Shown here piece after piece: positions 6,201 to 12,753 of a stretch of DNA of 13,447 nucleotides. Origin of the DNA: Burkholderiales bacterium. GTDB taxonomy: Bacteria; Pseudomonadota; Gammaproteobacteria; Burkholderiales; SG8-41. A program made the position numbers and the translations under genes. The stretch lies in the NCBI GenBank assembly GCA_005800795.1, contig SYEN01000564.1, positions 1 to 13,447 on the forward strand. The letters run 5' to 3'. The notes under the pieces are model-generated. The model was not told where the DNA came from and did no database searches. It saw nothing but the letters and a program-made list of their open reading frames with translations. Position 1 is the first letter of the stretch; every line of letters starts with the position of its first letter.

Positions 6201-9200
6201 TATTTTCCGGCGTCTAATGTGAGCGCTGTGGCGATTTCGGCAGGTTTGTCTGCCTTTACTTCAACAGCAGCCTTGCTGCCCACGCGCGCTTCTTCCAGCC
6301 CTGCCGTGGTTTTGAGATGGGCCACAATCGCGGCGCTGCGTTGCCCTGCCAGTACTGTGAGCGCTTCCTTGGCGAGTGGCTGCAACTCAATCACCTGATT
6401 AAAAAGTGCCTCATAGAACTGCCGGTCGGGACTGCCGCGCCCTACCAGCGCTAGTGCCGGATTGACGCGGCTCACTGGCTTGCCCGTGGTCTTTTCGTGC
6501 GCAGTCTTGAACTTGTCGATGCTGTCCTTGCCCGCGCGTTCTTCCATCAACGCTTCGATCGCACGTTGGGTCTTGGCATTGTCGAAATTCACCAGCGCAG
6601 GATCGTCTTCGCCCGTGATCTTGATGCCCTGGCGCTCGGCGAGCATGCGCCGTGCCGCCGCTGCCCGCAGGGCCGCGCCGTCATGGCGCGTGTCGTAACG
6701 GCCTTCCACCACCAACCGCAGTTGCGGCCGCTGCTTTAACACCCCCACCACGCGCGCGAGTTTTTCGCGCTCAGGCGGCGCGAGCTGCGCGCGGCCGGCC
6801 TCGAAACCGATGGCATCCACCTTGTCCCCACCACTGCCAAATAACGATGCCAGTGCGCGAAACGGCGCGGTGACGATATTGGTCAGTACCGTGCGTATCG
6901 CCTGCCAAACGATGGGGCCGTAGGAAAATTCCGGGCTATCGACGTTGCCGCGTACTGGCACCGACAGATCAATCTTGCCGCTGGAATCGGTGAGCAGCGC
7001 AATCGCCAGGTCGAGCGGCAGGTTGACCGCCGTCGGGCTTTCCACGCGTTCGCCCAGCGTGAATTGCTCCAGCAGTACCTTGTTTTCACCCAGCAACTGG
7101 CTGTTGTTCAACTTGTATTGCAGATCGAGCGACAGTTTGCCGGTGGCGATACGGCGGCCGGCGAACGTTGCGCTGTATGGCGTCAGCGGCGACATCGCGA
7201 CGTTGCGGAAATTCACCGCAATGTCGGTGAACGCTTTCGGCTCGAAGGGATTTAACGTGCCGCCGATTTGCGCCTGACCGAATTCATCCACACGGCCTCC
7301 CAGCTTCACGCCCGCTCGCGTGCCGGGCTGGTTTGAAAGGCCGGTCACCGTGCCGTTGAATTCACGGATCAGTGCGGCAAACGGCAGTACCAGACTTTGA
7401 TCGGCGAAATCCAGTTCGCCATTGCTGACGTGGACGCGCTCGACATTGACGTTGAATGGCGGCTCAGCCGCAGCGCTTGCGGCCGTGTTTGCAGCGGGAG
7501 CAGCCTTGCCTGCGGGTGCCGCTGTATCCGCCGGCTTGCGCATTATGCCGGTGAAATTGGTGCTCTTGTCCTTGGCAATGGCGACCTTGCCGCTGGGCGC
7601 GGTGAGCCGCACATCTTCGATGCGTGCCGAGCGGGTCGCGCTATCGACCTGTATGCCTTCAGCAAGCAGACCTTTCAGCGCCACCAGCCGTTCGTCGCTG
7701 CCTTCCGGGTCGAGCCGGAAATCATCCAGCCCCGCGTTGCCTGCATAACGCACGCCGGGTGATTTACCCTGCCCCTGCCAATCCACCTGACCGGCGGCAT
7801 GGGCCACGCCTGACACGAGTTTCAGCGTGGTGTGTTTTGATACCATGCCTGACAGCGGCAACAGCGCCAGATTGCGCGCCTCGACTTTGAACGACGCACG
7901 CTGCTCGGCGGTCGTGGCAGTCCCCTGCGCGCGCAGCGAGGCGCCTGTGGCAGGCGCGTTTGCAGCCGGAGCATCAGCGGCGGCCACGCGCACGTCTTCC
8001 AGCGCGGCATTGCCGTTGTAACGCATCCCGGCGGTCTTGCCTTCACCGCTCCACTCCAGTTGCCCGGCGGCTTGTGCAAAGCCAGAGGTCAATTTGAACC
8101 TAGTTTGTTTCTCGATGAGTGCGGCCAGCGGCAACGACGCGATGCTGTTGGCTTCCAGCTTGATGCTGGCACGTTGTTGCAACGGCGTGACGTTGCCGAT
8201 GGCCCGCAGCGTGCCGCCCTGTTTGATTTGCAACGCGGCTTCAAAGGGAATCGCGCTCTTTCCGGTAGTATCGATCTTCTTTGCCGCAAGCCGCAGGTTT
8301 TGCAGGTCGAGCGCCAGCGGCGTGTCTGCGCCCTGATCGCGAAACGAAGCCGAGCCATCGACAATTTCAACCATGCCGATTTCAGCGGTCACCGGCACCG
8401 GTTCCGGCGGTTTGGGTTTGCGCGCGAAGGCTGTGGCCAGATTGATCACGCCGGCCGCATCACGCACCACGGTGGCAACCGGTCTGCTGATTTTGAAGGT
8501 ATCGGCAGAAAATTTCTTTTGCACGAGATCAAAATTGCCACCAGCGAGATTCGCGGCAGCCAGAGTCACCAGACTGTCTTTCGTGCCTGCCGATGAAACG
8601 CGAATATCAGCCAGATCAACCGCGATGTTGTCGATATTTGCCGTGGTCTGCGCACCCACTGACGCTTTGACGCTGGTGCTCAAACCGGCGTTTGCGATAT
8701 CCACCGTCAGCGGCTGCACAAACCCCTGATCCGTGATACGCAGCCGCACGTCACCGGCCTTGACGCTGTCGATACCGATTTGCCATGGCGCAGTGGCGGC
8801 GGGATCGGCAGCGGCCGCTTCAGCGGGTTTTTCCGGCAGCGGTTTCGCCCCGCCAGTCGCTGCCAGTTGTACCCAGTTCGTGCCACCCTGCGGGTCGATC
8901 AGTGTGTTAGCGCTGATTTTGTTCAACGCGAGTTGCGCAAACTGTATCTTGCGTTGCGCGAGATCAAATGTGCCGCCGGTCAGCGCCAGTTCACCCATGA
9001 CCAACGCCGCTTCAGTTGAGCCCTTTTGCCGCAGCGTCAAATCCGCAAGGTTGAATGAAAGCGCACTGGCGGAGACCGCAAGTTTGCCGTCCGAGTAACG
9101 TGTGTCGTATTGCAGTGACAACGCCGCCTGCCCGGCCGGCTCGTCAATGCGCAGTTTTTCCTGCACGAATTGCCACAGTGTGGCGAGCTTCACCGCCTTG

Positions 9201-9871
9201 ACTTCGATCTGTCCGGCCGAGGCGATGGGCGCGAGCGATATCATGCCGCGCCAGCCCAGCGTGCCGCCTGCAGGCAGCCTCGCCGACAACGTATACTCGC
9301 CGCGGTGATCCGGCAGCGTTGACAAGTCGCGCAACTCAAAAGTTATGGGTTCCAGCGTGGCTGTGGCGGGCTGTGCGTGCGCCTTGTCGGTAAACGCCGC
9401 ACGGCCATCCTTGATCGTGAATTTTTCCAGCAGTAGGCGCGGCAGTTCGCCGGATTTTTCTGGCTTCGGTGCGGAGTCTTTCGGCGCCAGTCTGGCCAGA
9501 TTGAGAGCGCCTTTAGCGTCAGCCTCGAGATTGACACGAGGTCGCTCAAGCGTGATATCCGCGAACGTCCACGCCCGATGAATCAGGCTGCTCGCTTCAA
9601 AGTCTACGAACAGCCGGTCGAACGTCAACGCGGGTTTGCTGCCGCCGGCTTCGGTGACTGTAAAGTTCCGCGCGTCGATCGTGAACAAAAACGGATTGAT
9701 GGCGATCTCGCCCACCGAGCCGGTGGCGTCGAGCTTGCTCTTGAGAATTTCCGGCAGCTCGCGCTGGATCCACCACGGCGCCAACACGAAGCCACCCAAC
9801 GCATAAAGCGCTAGCGCGGCCACCGCCACCACAAACGGTAGCGACAACAAAAATTTCACAAAGCGCGTCAT
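6200..9871 (-). CDS. DUF748 family AsmA-like envelope protein
   Basis: This 1223-residue protein has one N-terminal membrane anchor (about 7-31) and is otherwise predicted to lie in the periplasm. It shows DUF748 traits: an early FTIDARNFTV / LTFDRLFVDFEASSL region (about 63-96), repeated AsmA-like beta strands rich in alternating hydrophobic residues, PFEPKAFTDIAVNFRNVAMSP (875-895), KLSLDLQYKL (912-921), VPVRGNVDSPEF (971-982), and a C-terminal region (1020-1080) with FEAGRAQLAPPE and VVEGRYDTRHDGAALRAAAA, loosely like OmpA-type helices. AsmA-like proteins form long grooved beta structures thought to carry or organise lipids between membranes; a role for this one is inference. Ala/Pro-rich linkers occur at 345-362, 630-645 and 778-803. 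Residues 556-629 and 647-720 are a tandem duplication. The ATG at 9871 lies 45 nt past the dehydrogenase stop on the same strand, so they may share a transcript. No good Shine-Dalgarno is seen. Confidence 0.9.
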   Translation of the reverse strand: MTRFVKFLLSLPFVVAVAALALYALGGFVLAPWWIQRELPEILKSKLDATGSVGEIAINPFLFTIDARNFTVTEAGGSKPALTFDRLFVDFEASSLIHRAWTFADITLERPRVNLEADAKGALNLARLAPKDSAPKPEKSGELPRLLLEKFTIKDGRAAFTDKAHAQPATATLEPITFELRDLSTLPDHRGEYTLSARLPAGGTLGWRGMISLAPIASAGQIEVKAVKLATLWQFVQEKLRIDEPAGQAALSLQYDTRYSDGKLAVSASALSFNLADLTLRQKGSTEAALVMGELALTGGTFDLAQRKIQFAQLALNKISANTLIDPQGGTNWVQLAATGGAKPLPEKPAEAAAADPAATAPWQIGIDSVKAGDVRLRITDQGFVQPLTVDIANAGLSTSVKASVGAQTTANIDNIAVDLADIRVSSAGTKDSLVTLAAANLAGGNFDLVQKKFSADTFKISRPVATVVRDAAGVINLATAFARKPKPPEPVPVTAEIGMVEIVDGSASFRDQGADTPLALDLQNLRLAAKKIDTTGKSAIPFEAALQIKQGGTLRAIGNVTPLQQRASIKLEANSIASLPLAALIEKQTRFKLTSGFAQAAGQLEWSGEGKTAGMRYNGNAALEDVRVAAADAPAANAPATGASLRAQGTATTAEQRASFKVEARNLALLPLSGMVSKHTTLKLVSGVAHAAGQVDWQGQGKSPGVRYAGNAGLDDFRLDPEGSDERLVALKGLLAEGIQVDSATRSARIEDVRLTAPSGKVAIAKDKSTNFTGIMRKPADTAAPAGKAAPAANTAASAAAEPPFNVNVERVHVSNGELDFADQSLVLPFAALIREFNGTVTGLSNQPGTRAGVKLGGRVDEFGQAQIGGTLNPFEPKAFTDIAVNFRNVAMSPLTPYSATFAGRRIATGKLSLDLQYKLNNSQLLGENKVLLEQFTLGERVESPTAVNLPLDLAIALLTDSSGKIDLSVPVRGNVDSPEFSYGPIVWQAIRTVLTNIVTAPFRALASLFGSGGDKVDAIGFEAGRAQLAPPEREKLARVVGVLKQRPQLRLVVEGRYDTRHDGAALRAAAARRMLAERQGIKITGEDDPALVNFDNAKTQRAIEALMEERAGKDSIDKFKTAHEKTTGKPVSRVNPALALVGRGSPDRQFYEALFNQVIELQPLAKEALTVLAGQRSAAIVAHLKTTAGLEEARVGSKAAVEVKADKPAEIATALTLDAGK
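7712..8206 (-). repeat. Tandem 74-residue duplication within the DUF748 gene
   Basis: Residues 556-629 (7985-8206) and 647-720 (7712-7933) align without gaps and, by my count, share 39 of 74 residues. Shared landmarks are QRAS, LPL, AAGQ with W three residues on, GK, RY and GNA. An Ala-rich spacer of 17 residues separates them. The DNA copies have diverged, so this is an old duplication. Confidence 0.8.
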
Positions 9872-9916
9872 GAGATCATTGCTCGCGCTTTCATTCTACT
9901 GCGATTGGCAGTCGAA

Positions 9917-10843
9917 CTACTTTTTATCCGACTCCAGAATGGCAAACCCGGCCTGCAGCGCTTTTTCGATGCGCGCTTTTTCCTGCGCGATGGATTCATC
10001 CGTCCACGGCCAGAAGCCGTGTTTGGCCTTCATGCCGATGTGTCCGCGTTGCACCATTTCCTTGAAGAACGGTGGCGGCGTCTTTTCGTTGTGCAACTCG
10101 GGATAGAGTGAAGTCGCCACCGCGAAGTTGGTGTCCCAGCCCGACATTTCTTTCTGCAGGAACGGCCCGCATGCGACAAAGCGAAAACCAAAACCATAGC
10201 GTACGGCGGTATCAACACCTTCGGCGGTGACTACGCCGTCGTGAATCATCCACATCGCCTCGCGCATCACCGCCTGCTGCAGGCGGTTGCCGACAAAACC
10301 CGGCACATCCTTGTTGACGCGGATCGGCGCCTTGCCGACTTCATTCATGGTTTGCTCGAGCTTCGCAGCGACTGCCGGATCAGTCGTGTCCGCACTCACC
10401 ACTTCCACCAGAGGTACCAGATGTGCCGGCATGAAAAAGTGCAGCCCCGCCATGCGCGAGGCGGTTTTCAAGCCCTGGCTCACCGAGCCGATCTTGAAAT
10501 TCGAGGTGTTGGTGGCAATCGGCGTATTGGGCCGCACCAGCTTCTCAAGTTGTGCGAACAGTTTTTGTTTCAGCGGCAGGTCTTCGGTGACGGCTTCGAT
10601 CACCAGATCAATCGCCTGCCACGCAACGTCTTCCATCCGTGCGTGCACGGCGACGTTTTTCGCGCAGGCCGCATCGGCGTTGATTTTCTTCAGCCCCGCC
10701 GCGAGCCGCGTACCCAACGCATCGCGCGTTTTTTGCGACGGACTCATGACGTGTACCTGCCAGCCCTTGGCCGCGAACACGGTGGCGATGTCGCCCCCCA
10801 TGATGCCGCCGCCGATGATGGCGACTTGTGATGCTTGAGACAT
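9917..10843 (-). CDS. 3-hydroxyacyl-CoA dehydrogenase (NAD-dependent, short single-function type)
   Basis: It should oxidise an L-3-hydroxyacyl-CoA or a related 3-hydroxy acid with NAD in the cytoplasm. The 308-residue product has an N-terminal Rossmann fold (VAIIGGGIMGGDIA, 7-20) and an acidic strand end replaced by VMSPS. It also has NTSNF (Ser114), catalytic His135 in GLHFF, Glu147 in LVEVV, and PGFVGNRL (Asn186) opening the C-terminal helical domain; all core residues are kept. The usual HFFNP reads HFFMP, so the substrate may differ from plain hydroxybutyryl-CoA; carnitine-dehydrogenase-like or other hydroxy-acid enzymes are alternatives. I chose the ATG read from 10843 because GGGAG (10852-10856) stands 8 nt upstream; an in-frame ATG at 10858 has no such site and would add five residues. 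It lies upstream of the DUF748 gene and behind a strong terminator. Confidence 0.92.
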   Translation of the reverse strand: MSQASQVAIIGGGIMGGDIATVFAAKGWQVHVMSPSQKTRDALGTRLAAGLKKINADAACAKNVAVHARMEDVAWQAIDLVIEAVTEDLPLKQKLFAQLEKLVRPNTPIATNTSNFKIGSVSQGLKTASRMAGLHFFMPAHLVPLVEVVSADTTDPAVAAKLEQTMNEVGKAPIRVNKDVPGFVGNRLQQAVMREAMWMIHDGVVTAEGVDTAVRYGFGFRFVACGPFLQKEMSGWDTNFAVATSLYPELHNEKTPPPFFKEMVQRGHIGMKAKHGFWPWTDESIAQEKARIEKALQAGFAILESDKK

Positions 10844-10851
10844 GCCAAATA

Positions 10852-10856
10852 CTCCC
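10852..10856 (-). promoter_or_regulatory. Ribosome binding site deciding the dehydrogenase start
   Basis: GGGAG on the minus strand, 8 nt before the ATG at 10843. It overlaps the end of the alternative ATG at 10858, which argues for the downstream start. Confidence 0.6.
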
Positions 10857-10870
10857 ATAAAGAATACGAA

Positions 10871-10900
10871 AAAATAGCGCCGCCGAAGCAGCGCTATTTT
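10871..10900. terminator. Strong intrinsic terminator with UUCG tetraloop, usable on both strands
   Basis: Read on the minus strand, AAAATAGCGCTGC pairs over 13 positions (one T-G wobble) with GCGGCGCTATTTT around a TTCG loop, and a T run follows. The stem starts 46 nt after the methyltransferase stop and ends before the dehydrogenase ribosome site. A-rich flanks on the other side give a T run on the plus strand too. It should insulate the methyltransferase gene from the dehydrogenase gene. Confidence 0.9.
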
Positions 10901-10904
10901 ACCA

Positions 10905-10925
10905 ATAAAATCAATTACTTACACA
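10905..10925 (-). repeat. 21-nt AT-rich motif, copy 4
   Basis: Read on the minus strand it starts TAAGTAATTG, then ATTTTATTGGT. It begins 21-22 nt after the methyltransferase stop, in the same orientation, and the terminator stem starts 4 nt after it. It matches copy 2 at 17 of 21 positions. Confidence 0.55.
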
Positions 10926-10945
10926 AGAACCGCCCAGATGGGCCA

Positions 10946-11752
10946 TTACCGGACGCGCGTGGCACTCCACTTGCCCGAAGTGGCCCCTTTGACCGAGCCA
11001 TCAATGCGATCACCGCTAACCTTGCCGCTATATTCACGGCCATCTGCCGCGAAGGTAATCGTATCGCCGCGCAGGCTGGCGCTGGTGATGGCCTTGCCGC
11101 CGACCGTGCCTTCGATTTTCTGAAAATTTTGCTTGAGATTCACATCACCGACGCCTTCGATGCGCCAGTTACCGTCCACCTTCGCCGGCACGATCCACAT
11201 ATACGCGGTGCGGCTTTCGACGTTCTCCGTCTGATCGGCTTCCCACTCGCCCATGGTGAAGGCGTGCGACACCACGCGCGTGCCGGGCTTCATATTGAGT
11301 ATCGTCGGGCGCAATTTCACGTTCAGGCTCGGCAGCAGATACAGCGTCAGCACGTCCGCAGTGCTGAAGTTAGTTTCAAAAATATCGCCGCGAATGAATT
11401 CAGCGCGTGCCGTGACGCCTTCTTTTGCTGCAATACGTTTGGAAAGCGCTACCATGTCCGGGTTGTACTCAATACCGATAGCTTTTACACCGCGCTTGGC
11501 AGCGGCAATCACCGTGCGGCCATCGCCGCTGCCCAGGTCGTAGTGCACATCCTTGGGCGTAAGTTTCGCCATGTCGAGCATTTTCTGCACCAGCGCCTCG
11601 GGCGTGGGCACCCAGATAACATCTTTACCTTCCTGTCCAGAAGAAGGCGAATATTCTTTGTCGCCATATTGTTGAGCGTTTGATACTGTTGCCAAGATGC
11701 CACAGGCGAGAAAAGCCACTACACGCAAAATGTTAAATTCTAAGCCATACAT
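10946..11752 (-). CDS. Exported class I SAM-dependent methyltransferase-like protein (FAM173-like)
   Basis: I chose the ATG at 11752 because GGAG (11760-11763) lies 7 nt upstream; longer readings from a GTG at 11821 have no support. The 268-residue product opens with a Sec-type signal: hydrophobic core 8-23, likely cut after SNA (24-26). Next comes a class I methyltransferase fold: WVPTPEALVQKML (47-59), motif I YDLGSGDGRT (71-80), acidic E95 in GIEYNPD, RGDIF (D123), LYLLPSLN (137-144) and KPGTRVVSHAF (155-165). This order resembles the FAM173/ATPSC-KMT lysine methyltransferase group. Residues about 193-268 form a separate beta-rich tail (WRIEG, ASLRGDTITF, YSGKVSGDRIDGSV, KWSATR). SAM is not known to be available in the periplasm, so either the leader is a membrane anchor with an inside active domain or the fold has another role. 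C17 lies in FLAC, a poor lipobox. Motif copy 4 and a strong terminator follow. Confidence 0.85.
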   Translation of the reverse strand: MYGLEFNILRVVAFLACGILATVSNAQQYGDKEYSPSSGQEGKDVIWVPTPEALVQKMLDMAKLTPKDVHYDLGSGDGRTVIAAAKRGVKAIGIEYNPDMVALSKRIAAKEGVTARAEFIRGDIFETNFSTADVLTLYLLPSLNVKLRPTILNMKPGTRVVSHAFTMGEWEADQTENVESRTAYMWIVPAKVDGNWRIEGVGDVNLKQNFQKIEGTVGGKAITSASLRGDTITFAADGREYSGKVSGDRIDGSVKGATSGKWSATRVR

Positions 11753-11759
11753 ACAATTT

Positions 11760-11763
11760 CTCC
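11760..11763 (-). promoter_or_regulatory. Ribosome binding site deciding the methyltransferase start
   Basis: GGAG on the minus strand, 7 nt before the ATG at 11752. It fixes the start so that a normal signal peptide stands at the N-terminus. Confidence 0.65.
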
Positions 11764-11823
11764 AGTTGTAACGGTTCCGTTCCAGACTTAAACATCCAAA
11801 AAGGCCGTTGTCGGTTAGCACAA

Positions 11824-12672
11824 CTACTTCTCTAATCCTTCAATACGCACCGAAGCGCGCTCAATAACTTGAACAATAAGAAAGAGGGGACGCCCTCCCA
11901 CAACCGACATAACTATAACAGTGTCCGAAGTTTGCCCCAAAAGCAGCACACTTGCTGCGGGGCCTCCTTGCACACCGCTGATTTTAATGATGCGGCGTTT
12001 CTCCGGGATGTATGGTTCGACGAAGTCTCCTGCCATGTCTCGCGAAAACGCTTCCAGCAAACGATCTAATGCGACGCTAGCGCGCTCGCGCACAATTTGA
12101 GCGTTATTTTCTGTCCATCCTCCGTTCCCGGAAAAAGGGCGAAACTCTGACAGAGCATAGTGGTAATTTTTTGTAGATTCTCGTTTGGTTATGTCATCTC
12201 GAATTCGAGCTGTTAGACGAAAGCTCAAGTGCACTTTTTGATCGCTATCAACTAGAAAACGAGCCGAGGGTAATAATTTAACATTGTAAGGCTCACCGGC
12301 TGCCGCTTCGAACGTTACAGCGCCTCCCGTTCGGGCGGCCAGTGAACGGGCAACGATGGTGTCAAATTTCAATCGCACTGATTCGGCAGCCTCGCCAATT
12401 GTAGACTGATTTCTGGTGGTATCTATGGCAATCCCTAACAATGCTAGCTAGCGGCTAGCACCGTCTTTTCCACCTACAAATACCTGGCTGTCGGGAATCA
12501 GATAATCAGTGCCTGGAATTTCCGTAAGCGTGGATACAACGTCCGGTGATGACAATACTCGAATTGTACGCTGCGAAGGCTGTGCAGTAGCTAATGGGCT
12601 CATGCTCGCACTTATAAGTATCCCGACGAGAACACTTTGTCCAATCATTTTCATTTGGCGGCGAAAACCCAT
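11824..12672 (-). pseudogene. Unknown secreted protein interrupted by an in-frame amber codon
   Basis: A single reading frame of 283 codons runs from the ATG at 12672 to TAG at 11824, broken only by TAG at codon 75 (12448-12450). The start has a strong AGGAG about 8 nt upstream. Residues 1-30 are a Sec signal (MGFRRQMKM, hydrophobic core, cut after ATA). The frame stays in phase across the stop: GGKDGASR, stop, LALLGIAIDTTRN, a junction like the Gly/Ala-rich segments of small envelope proteins. The second part (about 205 residues) has regular beta strands and a helix, but I recognise no family. A TTG at 12441 could start it separately, but it has no ribosome site and no leader. The DNA is AT-rich: 12121-12240 is about 43% GC, against about 65% in a sample of the DUF748 gene. 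This suggests transfer and decay. If the stop were read through, the protein would be intact. Confidence 0.65.
12444..12458. repeat. Three CTAG tetranucleotides in 15 nt
   Basis: CTAG occurs at 12444-12447, 12448-12451 and 12455-12458. The middle copy contains the in-frame TAG of the broken gene. CTAG is rare in many proteobacterial genomes. A single CAG to TAG change would have created the middle copy. Confidence 0.5.
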
Positions 12673-12753
12673 TTTTGTTCTCCTCTCGCGATGAATATCA
12701 AACGCCCCATTGCAGTCGCCTTGAAAAACTTCGATGGCTAAAGCGATGAAATT

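Noticed and set aside
9872..9919. Possible fusion of the dehydrogenase and DUF748, which share a frame
   Set aside because: Two TAG codons (9917-9919 and 9896-9898) separate them, and each protein has its own normal ends, including a membrane anchor at the start of DUF748.
10946..11752. Methyltransferase as a lipoprotein
   Set aside because: The FLAC sequence around C17 lacks a proper lipobox, lies inside the hydrophobic core, and a good Sec cleavage site follows at SNA-QQ.
11753..11821. Longer methyltransferase reading from a GTG at 11821
   Set aside because: The extra 23 residues would precede the signal peptide, and the ATG at 11752 has a well-placed GGAG.
11824..12441. Second half of the broken gene as an independent gene from a TTG
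   Set aside because: It has no Shine-Dalgarno and no leader, and it is exactly in frame with the upstream signal-peptide part, so one interrupted gene is the better reading.
2548..12450. Complete reassignment of TAG as a sense codon
   Set aside because: TAG ends the Bug gene and the dehydrogenase at family-typical lengths, so TAG must normally terminate.
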